DNA from: Dactylosporangium roseum
GTDB taxonomy: Bacteria > Actinomycetota > Actinomycetes > Mycobacteriales > Micromonosporaceae
Assembly: GCF_025264685.1 (NCBI RefSeq)
Contig: NZ_CP073721.1
Span: forward strand, 549,001 to 613,000
Direction of reading: 5' to 3'
DNA: 64,000 nucleotides
Shown here: in pieces, positions 1-6,917 of the stretch
Layout: each line of letters opens with the position of its first letter
Position numbering within the stretch: position 1 is the stretch's first letter
The notes under the pieces: model-generated
Told to the model about the DNA's origin: nothing
The model's input: only the letters and a program-made list of their open reading frames with translations
Database searches by the model: none
Program-made: the position numbers and the translations under genes

Positions 1-825
1 GGCGGTCGGCAGGTCCATCGGCCGATACGCCTCGATCGCGGTGAGCGTGACCCGGTCGATGACTTCCAGCATGCTCGGCTGCATCCCGGAGCTGACCACC
101 GCGGAGACGGCGGCACCGGCGGCGGCGAGCGTGTCGAAGACGGCCACCAGGGTCAGCGCGGGCTCGGGGGCCGGGCGCAGCTTGACGGTGATCTCGGTGA
201 TCACGCCGAGCGTGCCCTCGGAGCCGACGAAGAGGCTCGTCAGGTCGTAGCCCGCCACGCCCTTCGCCGTCCGCCGGCCGCAGTTGAGCACCTCGCCGCT
301 GGCCAGCACGACCTCGAGGCCGATGACGTGATCGCTGGTCACCCCGTACTTCACGCAGCACATCCCGCCCGCGTCGGTCGAGACGTTGCCACCGATCGTC
401 GACTGCTCCCACGACCCCGGGTCGGGTGGGTAATACAGTCCCTCGGCGGCCACGGCGCGGCGTAGCTGGGCGTTGACCACCCCGGGCTGTACGACCGCGA
501 TGCGGTTGGCGGCGTCGATGTCGATGATCTCGTTCATCCCGGTCAGCGAGAGCACGATGGCGCCCTCGATCGCGTTGGCGCCGCCGGCGAGCCCGGATCG
601 GGCGCCCTGCGGAATGACCGGGATTCTGTGCCGGGTCGCCGCGCGGAGGACGGCGGAGACCTGGCCGGTGGTGCGGGGCCGTACGACCACGGCGGGCGTA
701 CCGTACGGGACCAGGTCAGCCTCGTCGTGCTCGTACGACTGGAGAAGGTCGGGATCGGTGAGCACGCCTCCCTCGTGGGGCAGGGCGCCGAGAAGCTCCT
801 GGACGAGATCCGTGTTGAGATCCAT
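1..825 (-). CDS. FAD-binding oxidase, GlcD/D-lactate dehydrogenase type (3' end outside window)
   Basis: The reading frame starts at the ATG at 825 and runs off the left edge, so only the first 275 residues are present (family length about 450-460). Residues 45-220 show the FAD_binding_4 (PCMH-type) fold: PQGARSGLAGGANA at 72-85, and a STIGGNVSTDAGG segment at 142-154 that lies against the flavin in this family. These enzymes oxidise 2-hydroxy acids such as glycolate or D-lactate; the substrate cannot be read from the sequence. The start codon faces the next gene head to head, and the two possible ATGs overlap by two bases, so both promoters would lie inside the opposite gene or be very short. 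Confidence 0.9.
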   Translation of the reverse strand, partial: MDLNTDLVQELLGALPHEGGVLTDPDLLQSYEHDEADLVPYGTPAVVVRPRTTGQVSAVLRAATRHRIPVIPQGARSGLAGGANAIEGAIVLSLTGMNEIIDIDAANRIAVVQPGVVNAQLRRAVAAEGLYYPPDPGSWEQSTIGGNVSTDAGGMCCVKYGVTSDHVIGLEVVLASGEVLNCGRRTAKGVAGYDLTSLFVGSEGTLGVITEITVKLRPAPEPALTLVAVFDTLAAAGAAVSAVVSSGMQPSMLEVIDRVTLTAIEAYRPMDLPTA

Positions 826-844
826 GACTGGCACGCTAGTAGGT

Positions 845-1123
845 GTGCTCTACCTCGACGCGCCGCGGTGGCCGGCCCATGGCCGACTCTGGGCCCATCT
901 GATCAGCGATGTGTCCGTCGCCGAGCTCCACGCGTTCGCCGAGCTGCTCGGCGTGCCGCGGCGCGGCTTCGATCGGGACCACTACGACGTGCCGGCCGAC
1001 CGGGTCCAGGCCGCCATCTGGCTGGGTGCCCGCTGCGTGACCTCGAAAGAGATCGTCAGCCGCCTGGTTGCTGCCGGTTTGCGTCGACCACGGCATTTGT
1101 TCCACCGGGACTTCGGCAAATAG
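845..1123 (+). CDS. DUF4031 domain-containing protein
   Basis: A 92-residue protein starting VLYLDAPRWPAHG, with the DUF4031 hallmarks: an N-terminal strand ending in WPAHG, then SDVSVAELHAFAELLGVP and RRGFDRDHYDVP. The family is small, conserved in actinobacteria and of unknown function. I chose the GTG at 845 because family members begin a few residues before the hydrophobic strand. An in-frame ATG at 824 would add seven residues (MTGTLVG) and would overlap the start codon of the divergent FAD oxidase. No strong Shine-Dalgarno is visible before either start, so a leaderless message is possible. Confidence 0.8.
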   Translation: MLYLDAPRWPAHGRLWAHLISDVSVAELHAFAELLGVPRRGFDRDHYDVPADRVQAAIWLGARCVTSKEIVSRLVAAGLRRPRHLFHRDFGK

Positions 1124-1163
1124 CTGGTCAGGGCCTTGTGCAACCGGAGAACTTAGGCCACCC

Positions 1164-1185
1164 TTGCTTAGGCAAGCCTAAGCAA
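1164..1185 (+). promoter_or_regulatory. IdeR/DtxR-type iron box upstream of bfd-bfr
   Basis: A 22-bp near-perfect palindrome with TTAGGCAAGCCTAA at its core; only the central base pair is mismatched. It matches the actinobacterial IdeR/DtxR consensus (TTAGG...CCTAA arms). Its right end runs into the AAGGAG ribosome binding site (1184-1189) of the ferredoxin gene, so a bound regulator would sit between promoter and start codon. In mycobacteria IdeR with iron activates bacterioferritin genes and represses siderophore genes; which sign applies here depends on the true -10 position. Confidence 0.8.
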
Positions 1186-1195
1186 GGAGTTCGAC

Positions 1196-1384
1196 GTGTA
1201 CGTGTGCATCTGCGCCCGCGTCCGGGAGTGTGAGATCCGCCAGGTCATCCAGGCCGGCGCCCACAGCGAGGACGCCGTCGGCGACGAATGCGGGGCCGGC
1301 ACCGGCTGCGGTACCTGCCTCGATCGCATCGCCGATCTGATCGACGCGGAAGTTCCCGGAAGTGTCCTGCCCGCTTTGGCCTAG
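1196..1384 (+). CDS. bfd: Bacterioferritin-associated ferredoxin (2Fe-2S)
   Basis: A 62-residue protein with the Bfd cysteine pattern: C4 and C6 near the N-terminus, C38 and C41 in GCGTC, the expected spacing for the Fer2_BFD [2Fe-2S] fold. Additional cysteines are C12 and C32. Bfd docks on bacterioferritin and passes electrons to the core iron so that stored iron can be released as Fe(II). The GTG at 1196 is preceded by AAGGAG with a six-base spacer, which fixes the start. The gene lies 21 bp before bfr and directly after an iron box, so the two are very likely one iron-regulated operon. Confidence 0.93.
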   Translation: MYVCICARVRECEIRQVIQAGAHSEDAVGDECGAGTGCGTCLDRIADLIDAEVPGSVLPALA

Positions 1385-1405
1385 AAAAGGGACTACCCTG
1401 CCCAC

Positions 1406-1888
1406 ATGCAGGGGGACGCACGAGTCATCGAATTTCTCAACGAGCAGTTGACTGCTGAGCTCACCGCGATCAACCAGTACTTCCTGCACGCCAAGATGCA
1501 GGAGAACTGGGGATACACGGTCCTCGCCAAGCACACCAGGCACGAATCGATCGACGAGATGAAGCACGCCGAGGTGCTCACCGACCGGATCCTCTTCCTG
1601 GAGGCGCTGCCGAACTACCAGCGCCTTCTCCCGCTCCGGATCGGCGAGACCGTCCCGGAGCAGTTCAACTGCGACCTGCAGATCGAGATGGAAGCGGTGG
1701 ACCGACTGCGCCGCGGCATCGAGTACATGCGCTCGATCGGCGACGTGACCTCGGCGAACATCTTCGAGGACATCCTCGCCGACGAGGAGCACCACATCGA
1801 CTACCTCGAGACGCAACTGGGACTCATCGAGAAGCTCGGCGAGCCGCTGTACCTCCAGAACGTCACGGAGCACCCAGAAGCGTCCTGA
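1406..1888 (+). CDS. bfr: Bacterioferritin
   Basis: A 160-residue protein, the normal bacterioferritin length. All ferroxidase-centre ligands are in place: E18, E51, H54, E94, E127 and H130. M52, the axial ligand of the inter-subunit haem, is also present, so this is a haem-type Bfr rather than a plain ferritin. The protein assembles into a 24-subunit cage that oxidises Fe(II) and stores ferric mineral. It follows bfd in the same iron-controlled transcript. The last 26 bases overlap the end of the convergent HD-hydrolase gene, which is unusual but both frames end cleanly. Confidence 0.97.
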   Translation: MQGDARVIEFLNEQLTAELTAINQYFLHAKMQENWGYTVLAKHTRHESIDEMKHAEVLTDRILFLEALPNYQRLLPLRIGETVPEQFNCDLQIEMEAVDRLRRGIEYMRSIGDVTSANIFEDILADEEHHIDYLETQLGLIEKLGEPLYLQNVTEHPEAS

Positions 1889-2468
1889 TCTCCCGGCGCA
1901 GGTTCTCGTGCGCACGGGCCGTCCACTCGGCTCGTGCCGGCACCGCACGGAACAGCGCCGGCAGGTCGAGCAGCTTCTGCAGGATCGCCGCGCGGCCCGG
2001 CCGGAAGACCTCATCCGGCACCGCGGCGTACTCGGCGCGCACCGCGACCGTGTAGCGCTCGTAGGCCGCCGCGTCGACGGCCAGCACGGCCAGATCCGCG
2101 TCAGCCAGCAGGGCGCCGTTGCGGTCCCCGCCCGCGACGGCATGGCCGGCGGTGAGCCGGACCAGCCGAACCACTTCTTCGACGCGCCCGGCCGGGACGC
2201 CGAGCGTTCCGAGCCTGCCGCGGGCGAGCTGCGCGCTCTGCTCCTCGTTGTCCGTGGCGAACGGCGAGTAGACCGCGTCGTGGAACCACACCGCCAGCCG
2301 GACCGCGTCCGCGTCGTCGGCCAGGTCCGCGTGCTCGTCGACGACGCGCAGCATCGCCGCGAGATGCTCCAGCGTGTGGTACCGCCGGTGGGGCTCCGAA
2401 TACCGCTCGATCAACTCCCCGCCGACGGCGTCCTCGCCCGGGAAGAGCCGCTGCCACTGCTCGATCAC
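1863..2468 (-). CDS. HD-domain metal-dependent phosphohydrolase (COG4339-like)
   Basis: A 201-residue protein. The sequence RRYHTLEHLAAML gives H31 and H35, and WFHDAVY gives the HD pair at residues 63-64. This arrangement, with YHT.EH before the HD dyad, is typical of the COG4339 predicted metal-dependent HD hydrolases, whose substrate is unknown. The GTG start at 2468 is the first suitable codon before the conserved IEQWQRLFPG. The 3' end overlaps the bfr coding end by 26 bp on the opposite strand. It may be cotranscribed with the upstream uracil-DNA glycosylase gene, whose stop lies 77 bp before this start. Confidence 0.85.
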   Translation of the reverse strand: MIEQWQRLFPGEDAVGGELIERYSEPHRRYHTLEHLAAMLRVVDEHADLADDADAVRLAVWFHDAVYSPFATDNEEQSAQLARGRLGTLGVPAGRVEEVVRLVRLTAGHAVAGGDRNGALLADADLAVLAVDAAAYERYTVAVRAEYAAVPDEVFRPGRAAILQKLLDLPALFRAVPARAEWTARAHENLRREIRTLLGAP

Positions 2469-2545
2469 ACGCCCGAGACTAAAGGTTTCGTGGGCCCGAT
2501 CCTCCGAGACGAGCGGTCTCCGCTGAGATGTTCGGGGGCCGGTTG

Positions 2546-3190
2546 TCAGGCCGGGCCGCGGAGTCCTGTCAGATCCTCCACCATGCCGGCGAACATCGCC
2601 TCGCGGTCGTCGGCGCGCAGCACGGCGGACGGGTGGATGGTGGCGACCAGGACGGCCTCCGGGACACCTTTGAAGTCCTCGGGCCGGTCCGCGCTGCTCG
2701 GCCAGGGCAGCGGCACACCGTGTTGCTTCGTCACCCGGAAACCCGGCCCGAGCAGCGCCTTGGCGGCGGTGGCCCCGAGCGCCACCACCCGGGCCGGCCG
2801 GACGACCTCGAACTCCGCGACCAGCCACGGCCGGCAGGCGACGATCTCGCCGCGGTCGGGCGACTGATGGAGCTGCCGCTTCCCGGCCGCCGCGGGGCGA
2901 TGCTTGAAATGCTTGACGGCGTTGGTGAGATACATGGTCGTACGGTCGAGGCCCGCCTCGGCGAACGCCCGGTCGAGCACCTTCCCGGCCGGCCCGACGA
3001 ACGGCCTGCCCCGCCGGTCCTCGACGTCCCCGGGCTGTTCACCCACCACCAGGATGCGCGCGTCCCCGGGCCCTTCGCCGAAGACCGCCTGGGTGGTGTC
3101 CTTGTAGAGTTCGCAGCCGCGGCACCCTTGGACCGCGGCGCGCAACTCGTCAAGACTGCCGTGGTCGGGCACGAACTCCGCTGCCGTCAT
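2546..3190 (-). CDS. udgX: UdgX-type uracil-DNA glycosylase
   Basis: A 214-residue protein related to the [4Fe-4S] family 4 uracil-DNA glycosylases. Seen: CRGC (C23, C26), GEQPGD at 50-55, PFVGPAG at 64-69, TNAVKHFK at 89-96 and a distal HPS motif in IHPSAVL. The loop GKRQLHQSP (H108) and ACRPWL mark the UdgX subfamily, in which the loop histidine forms a covalent bond with DNA at the excised uracil site. The Mycobacterium smegmatis loop is KRRIH; here the second arginine is glutamine. Start ATG 3190 matches the family N-terminus (EFVPDHGSL). Its role is uracil-containing DNA repair or protection of abasic sites. Confidence 0.9.
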   Translation of the reverse strand: MTAAEFVPDHGSLDELRAAVQGCRGCELYKDTTQAVFGEGPGDARILVVGEQPGDVEDRRGRPFVGPAGKVLDRAFAEAGLDRTTMYLTNAVKHFKHRPAAAGKRQLHQSPDRGEIVACRPWLVAEFEVVRPARVVALGATAAKALLGPGFRVTKQHGVPLPWPSSADRPEDFKGVPEAVLVATIHPSAVLRADDREAMFAGMVEDLTGLRGPA

Positions 3191-3360
3191 GCCTGCCCGA
3201 TACCCGCCGGCTGAGCGTCCCATGCAGGCTTCGACGCCGCATGGCTGGGATCGTTTCGCAAGATCGTCTCCCAGATTTCTCCCGGCGCTCGGGAGCCCGC
3301 TGTCACCGGGCACGCGCTCGTGGGACGCTGGTGGGGGACACGCGTGGAGGTGAGTCGCCG

Positions 3361-3930
3361 ATGAGCGTGAGCGTGCTGGAGCATGTGGGGCCGTGGAGTG
3401 AGGACGAGTACTTCGCGCTCGGCGAGACGCCGAACCGGATCGAGTTGATCGACGGGAGCTTGCTGGTGAGCCCAGCGCCGGCCATTCGGCACCAGATCCT
3501 GTCCCGCCGCATCGCGAACGCGCTCGACCCGGGCGCGTCGGCGGCCGGTCTGCTGGTGCTGGAGGCGGTCAACGTCCGCTTGCAGGCCGGACGCATCGTC
3601 ATCCCCGATCTCGTGGTCTCGGACGTCGACGAGGGCATGATGATCGACGCGGTCGATGTGACCGTGGTCGGCGAGATCGTCTCACCCAGCAACGCGGCGT
3701 CCGACCGGGTGACGAAGATGAATTTCTACGCCACGGCGGGCATCGGGTGGTACCTGCTGGTCGAGCAGCATTCGCTGTCGTCGGTCGTCCTGCGTCTACT
3801 GCGGCTGGAGGGCGAGCGCTACGTGGAGCATGCGCTGGTGAGCAGCGGGAAGACGTTGACCTCGGACAGCCCGTTCGCGATCCGCCTCGACACCGGCGCG
3901 TTGGCCGCTGGCGGGGCCGCTGCCTCTTGA
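3361..3930 (+). CDS. Uma2-family (DUF820) putative nuclease
   Basis: A 189-residue protein of the Uma2/DUF820 group, which has a PD-(D/E)XK nuclease-like fold and no settled biological role. Candidate catalytic residues are D in IPDLVV, E in VGEIVSPSN and K in [11 protein letters not shown], followed by the diagnostic GWYLLVE strand. ATG 3361 is chosen because GGAGGTGAG lies 7-15 bases upstream; a longer upstream extension reads as low-quality sequence. These genes are often present in many copies in actinobacteria and cyanobacteria. It sits at the edge of the accessory patch and has no obvious partner. Confidence 0.85.
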   Translation: MSVSVLEHVGPWSEDEYFALGETPNRIELIDGSLLVSPAPAIRHQILSRRIANALDPGASAAGLLVLEAVNVRLQAGRIVIPDLVVSDVDEGMMIDAVDVTVVGEIVSPSNAASDRVTKMNFYATAGIGWYLLVEQHSLSSVVLRLLRLEGERYVEHALVSSGKTLTSDSPFAIRLDTGALAAGGAAAS

Positions 3931-4166
3931 TCGGTCCCAGCCCTGCCACAAAAGTGATCTAGCCTCAGCCCCTCCGTAACCCTGAGCCCCGGCTGGCTGC
4001 CCCGCCGGAGGCAAAGAGCGCGCGAGTCCTCGACAGGCCGTTCCGGGATGGCGACCTCACAAGATCATCTTCCGGGTGGTTCCCGATCCGGTGGGGGTGG
4101 CAAGTCCGTATACATCGGGACTATCACCATCTTGGCTGAACGGCAGGCCCGGTCGCGGAAGCATTT

Positions 4167-4382
4167 GGAGTCGCCTACGGCCTCGTGCGGTGCGGTGCTC
4201 GGTTGTCCACGGCTGTCGCACCCGCGTGCACCCGCGTCACGCCCTCGTACGTGATACTTGGAGTCACTAGGAGTCGCCTACGGCCTCGTACGGGCGGTGT
4301 TCGGTTGTCCACGGCCGTCGCACCTGCGTGCAGCCTAGTCACACCCTCGTCACACCCTCGTGTGCGATACTTGGAGTCACTA
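4167..4382. repeat. Two tandem ~103/113-bp repeats upstream of the AAA ATPase
   Basis: Unit 1 (about 4167-4269) and unit 2 (about 4270-4382) both start GGAGTCGCCTACGGCCTCGT, contain CGGTTGTCCACGG and end GATACTTGGAGTCACTAG. The second unit carries a short internal duplication (TCACACCCTCG twice), which explains its extra ten bases. The 487-bp gap 3931-4417 holds no convincing gene; the first 235 bases (3931-4165) show nothing I can name. Because the repeats end just before the ATPase start, they may carry its promoter or operator. Only two units exist, with no spacers, so this is not a CRISPR array. Confidence 0.75.
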
Positions 4383-4410
4383 GGCGAAGTGACGCTCCAG
4401 CGCTTATCAT
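4373..4410 (+). promoter_or_regulatory. Candidate operator hairpin and -10 element of the AAA ATPase gene
   Basis: An inverted repeat, GGAGTCAC ... GTGACGCTCC (4373-4398, two-base bulge), lies directly before a TATCAT box (4405-4410). The GTG start at 4418 is about seven bases beyond that box and has no Shine-Dalgarno, which fits a leaderless transcript starting on the initiation codon. The assignment is inference from spacing only. Confidence 0.35.
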
Positions 4411-4417
4411 CTTGTTC

Positions 4418-5611
4418 GTGACTGATCCGAACCAGGATGCGAAGTTTACCCGATTTGCCGCCCTCAACAACGTGTTCACTCCCGGCACGCCCGTTCTTCG
4501 GCGAGATCGATTCCATGGACGTGTTGATCAAATATTCGAGATTATCAACTCTGTTGCGCAGCCGGGCACGCATGTTGTGCTGTATGGCGAGCGGGGAGTG
4601 GGCAAGACATCGCTTGCGAACGTGCTGTCGGACTTTCTCGCCCCAATTTGGGGGAGTCGTCGGCCAACAGTACGTGTTAACTGCACAACCGACGACAAGT
4701 TTAAAACAATCTGGACTCGCGTTCTGCAGGAAATGGCCCTAGACGTGCCCGAAGAATGGGCGCTCGGAAAAGCCGGTCCCGATTCGGTTCGTCGGATTCT
4801 GCAGGAGGCAAGTCCGCCTCGGCTCGTCATTCTTGACGAGTTCGACCGCGTCGAGGATGACGAGTCGCTTTCGCTGATGGCGGATACGGTAAAGGCCCTT
4901 TCTGACCATGCGGTAGATACTCGGCTCATTATCGTTGGCATGGCGGACTCCATTGACGCCCTTATTGGCGAGCATGAGTCGATTCAGCGAGCTATTGCCG
5001 AAGTTCAACTCGGTCGGATGGAGCCCGCTGAGCTCGGCGGCATCATCGACGATGGTTTAGCTCAGGTTAGTATGACTATCACGCCGACTGCACGTCATCG
5101 GATTGGCCGGCTCGCGGAGGGGTTGCCTCAGTACGTTCATATGCTGACGCTCTACGCAGCTCAACGCGCGGTGATTGACGATCGCGGGCAGGTTGACGTC
5201 GATGACGTGCGAGACGCCATCGATAAGGTCGCCAAAAAGCATTCGCTATTGCGCGAGTATCAAACTGCGGTGCAGAGTCCTCGGCGCGACAATCTGTTCG
5301 CTCAGGTACTGGCAGCATGCGCGTTGGCGGAGAAGAACCGACTTGGCTATTTTACGCCTGGCGCCGTTAAGGAGCCGATGTCACGGCTAATGGGGAAGCC
5401 TTACGATATCGCCAACTTCGCTACGCACCTCTCGGCCTTCACCGGAAGTGAGCGGGGGTTCGTACTGCAACGCTCTGGCGTCGAACGCAAATATGTGTAC
5501 CGATTCAAGAACCCCCTACTTCAGCCGTTTGCTTTGCTGGCGGCGCTGTCGGAAGGAATCATTTCCAAGGAATTGGTTGATGAGATCCTTGGCGAGTCTC
5601 CTAACACGTAG
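4418..5611 (+). CDS. Orphan AAA+ ATPase, low-GC, probably horizontally acquired
   Basis: A 397-residue protein. Residues 32-48 hold the RVDQIFEIINSV segment that precedes AAA+ P-loops in Orc1/Cdc6-like proteins. Walker A is GERGVGKTS at 57-65, and Walker B is LVILDEFD at 136-143. A lid region and a C-terminal part (about 270-397) with a possible winged-helix character follow. No signal peptide or membrane segment is visible. Codon choice is clearly unlike the neighbours, with many A/T-ending codons. It has no partner gene in the same orientation. Such stand-alone ATPases occur in accessory islands and sometimes in defence loci, but I do not recognise a characterised family, so function is left open. 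Start GTG 4418 is chosen for the leaderless promoter spacing. Confidence 0.85.
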   Translation: MTDPNQDAKFTRFAALNNVFTPGTPVLRRDRFHGRVDQIFEIINSVAQPGTHVVLYGERGVGKTSLANVLSDFLAPIWGSRRPTVRVNCTTDDKFKTIWTRVLQEMALDVPEEWALGKAGPDSVRRILQEASPPRLVILDEFDRVEDDESLSLMADTVKALSDHAVDTRLIIVGMADSIDALIGEHESIQRAIAEVQLGRMEPAELGGIIDDGLAQVSMTITPTARHRIGRLAEGLPQYVHMLTLYAAQRAVIDDRGQVDVDDVRDAIDKVAKKHSLLREYQTAVQSPRRDNLFAQVLAACALAEKNRLGYFTPGAVKEPMSRLMGKPYDIANFATHLSAFTGSERGFVLQRSGVERKYVYRFKNPLLQPFALLAALSEGIISKELVDEILGESPNT

Positions 5612-5639
5612 TCCGAGGCTCCAGTTCGAGTTCCGCCGT

Positions 5640-5655
5640 TGACACGTACGTGTCA
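5640..5655. other. Perfect 16-bp palindrome after the AAA ATPase gene
   Basis: TGACACGTACGTGTCA is a perfect even palindrome 28 bp after the ATPase stop. It has no loop, so it is a better candidate for a dimeric DNA-binding-protein site than for a terminator. No gene follows it on the plus strand for more than 1 kb. Confidence 0.5.
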
Positions 5656-5872
5656 GCCGTGCGGAGGCTGCGCCGGTTCGTTCTTCAGCGGTGACCACTC
5701 ACAGCGGCGGCGGGGAGGGTGTCACCGCACCGCAACTTCCGCTGAGACCTTGAGTTGTTCCACCATCGACGTCCACGCCCTGGTCCTCGGTCTCGGCCGG
5801 CGGACCGGGGCGTCCGTCGTTTCTGTGGCTTGAACCCGGCGTCGCTGATTCCGGTGCGGGCGCCGGGGCTTG

Positions 5873-5947
5873 CCTGCGCGTCGCCGAAGGCGTAAGCGCA
5901 GGTCGCGGAGCGACCCCGTGGCGCCACGGTACGCCGCGTCAGCGGCG
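5873..5947. other. Four consecutive hairpins in a gene-free gap
   Basis: Within the gene-free stretch 5612-6167 four inverted repeats abut or nearly abut each other: CCTGCGC/GCGCAGG (5873-5902, with an inner CGCC/GGCG stem), GGTCGC-GGA-GCGACC (5901-5915), CCGTGGCGCCACGG (5916-5929, perfect palindrome) and CGCCGC-GTCA-GCGGCG (5932-5947). The first two share two bases, so they are mutually exclusive or stacked. No open frame with coding character covers the block. It could be a structured RNA, a site for a multimeric DNA-binding protein or a recombination or transfer site. The rest of the gap shows nothing else I can name. Confidence 0.6.
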
Positions 5948-6116
5948 CCTTGAGGATGTGTGGGCGGCGGCGATCGATGCTCGCCGAAAGCTCTACCCAA
6001 CTTCGCCGGTGGCGGTGTTGGATCGGCTCCTGCGGGGTGGTTCATGATGCCAGTCACGTCCGGGCTCGTCCCCGGTCTGCTCCCCGGTTGCTCCCGGAAG
6101 GGCCGCAGAGACGGTG

Positions 6117-6152
6117 CAGGGCCGATCTCCTCGTCTGAGGAAACCGGCCCTG
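6117..6152. terminator. Long hairpin just outside the left att copy
   Basis: Arms CAGGGCCG (6117-6124) and CGGCCCTG (6145-6152) enclose a second stem, CCTC-GTCT-GAGG. Read on the minus strand it lies 16 bp beyond the left copy of the tRNA 3' end, the position expected for the original terminator of tRNA-Pro before the element inserted. Confidence 0.55.
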
Positions 6153-6167
6153 GCCTGGTGTTTCACG

Positions 6168-6214
6168 TGGTCGGGGTAGCCGGATTTGAACCGACGACCT
6201 CTTCGTCCCGAACG
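6168..6214. repeat. attL-like copy: 47-bp fragment of the tRNA-Pro 3' end
   Basis: Identical over 47 bp to 7916-7962. Read on the minus strand it runs from the anticodon loop through the T-arm and acceptor to the encoded CCA. The bases beyond it on the element side (CGGGTGATAG) cannot complete a tRNA. On the chromosome side it is followed by the hairpin at 6117-6152. Confidence 0.9.
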
Positions 6215-6390
6215 CGGGTGATAGCCGCAGTCTGTTGCCGGGGTGGCTGTCGTTGCCTGTCACACAGTGCCGCTCAGCCGTCGTTCACTGCCATCCCTTG
6301 CCAACCGTTAGCAAGCCTTGCGCCGACTTCCTGCTGACGATAGCGAATCATCCACTGTGGACAGACGTGCGCATCGTCCCGTTGCGGGGA

Positions 6391-6600
6391 CTAGGCTGCG
6401 GACGCCTTGCCCTCCCATGGATATGGGATCGCCTTGAGTCGCGCCACGTGCGCGAGGTGACGGCGCTGCCGATCGGTGTCCCCGGCCGCGCCCGCCTCAT
6501 CGGCCCACCCCTGAACCTCGGCGATCGTCGACTCGTGCTCGGCGACCAGGGCCTCACGTAGTGCCCGGATGTGTGGATCGTTGCTCAGGTCGACGGTCAT
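6391..6600 (-). CDS. Small hydrophilic protein of the integrated element
   Basis: A 69-residue protein beginning MTVDLSNDPHIRALREAL, rich in charged residues and likely helical, ending PWEGKASAA. I do not recognise the family. Its ATG (6600) overlaps the stop of the preceding small gene by four bases (ATGA), so the pair is translationally coupled. Small paired genes of this sort are common in actinomycete integrative elements. It has no signal peptide or membrane segment. The stretch 6215-6390 downstream holds an inverted repeat (CTTGC/GCAAG at 6297-6315) and no gene. Confidence 0.6.
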   Translation of the reverse strand: MTVDLSNDPHIRALREALVAEHESTIAEVQGWADEAGAAGDTDRQRRHLAHVARLKAIPYPWEGKASAA

Positions 6601-6776
6601 GCCTGATCCCCTCCCAATCGTTCGTCCAGCCTACCGAGGTCGTACATCTGAGTCTCGATCCTGCGCTGGTAGAACGCCATATGTTCCTCGTACTGAGCCA
6701 CGATCGCACGGTCGCGTTCGAGCTGGTGCGTGATCCGGATCCGGTCAAACTCGTCTCGCTCGTGGGGTGTACTCAT
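6597..6776 (-). CDS. Small coiled-coil-like protein of the integrated element
   Basis: A 59-residue protein with the sense MSTPHERDEFDRIRITHQL followed by ERDRAIVAQYEEHMAFYQRR, a highly charged heptad-like pattern suggesting a short coiled coil. The stop codon overlaps the start of the next gene (ATGA). The upstream gene fragment overlaps its 5' end in another frame. I do not recognise a family. The start ATG 6776 is the only ATG at the 5' end of the charged region. Confidence 0.6.
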   Translation of the reverse strand: MSTPHERDEFDRIRITHQLERDRAIVAQYEEHMAFYQRRIETQMYDLGRLDERLGGDQA

Positions 6777-6891
6777 CGTTCCTCATGTGGTCGTCGGCTG
6801 CCCGGAATCGTCGTTTGCGATGCAGGACGGCGGCGATGCTGAAAATCAGCGGCGAGATCAGGCGCCGTCCGGACTGAGCGCTATTGACGGA
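6745..6891 (-). pseudogene. 5'-truncated fragment of a short membrane-anchored protein gene
   Basis: An open stretch of 48 codons follows an in-frame stop at 6892-6894 and lacks any ATG or GTG before its hydrophobic segment. It reads GRRLISPLIFSIAAVLHRKR then FRAADDHMRNDEY, that is, a membrane-type helix followed by a basic tail. It overlaps the 59-residue gene at its 3' end, as functional coupled genes do. I read it as the surviving C-terminus of a small membrane protein cut off by the same deletion that removed the integrase N-terminus. Confidence 0.5.
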
Positions 6892-6917
6892 TCAACGGCA
6901 TACGCGATGGTTGCATC

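Noticed and set aside
4167..4382. Possible CRISPR array
   Set aside because: Only two directly adjacent ~100-bp units, no short repeats with unique spacers, and no cas genes in the window.
5722..6057. A 111-codon minus-strand frame in the gap before the att site
   Set aside because: Arg/Pro/Thr-rich with no motif, crosses the hairpin block, and its codon pattern does not match neighbours.
5960..6337. An open frame containing VGVAGFEPTTSSSRTR
   Set aside because: This peptide is the well-known false translation of the antisense strand of a tRNA-Pro 3' end; here it reads through the left att copy.
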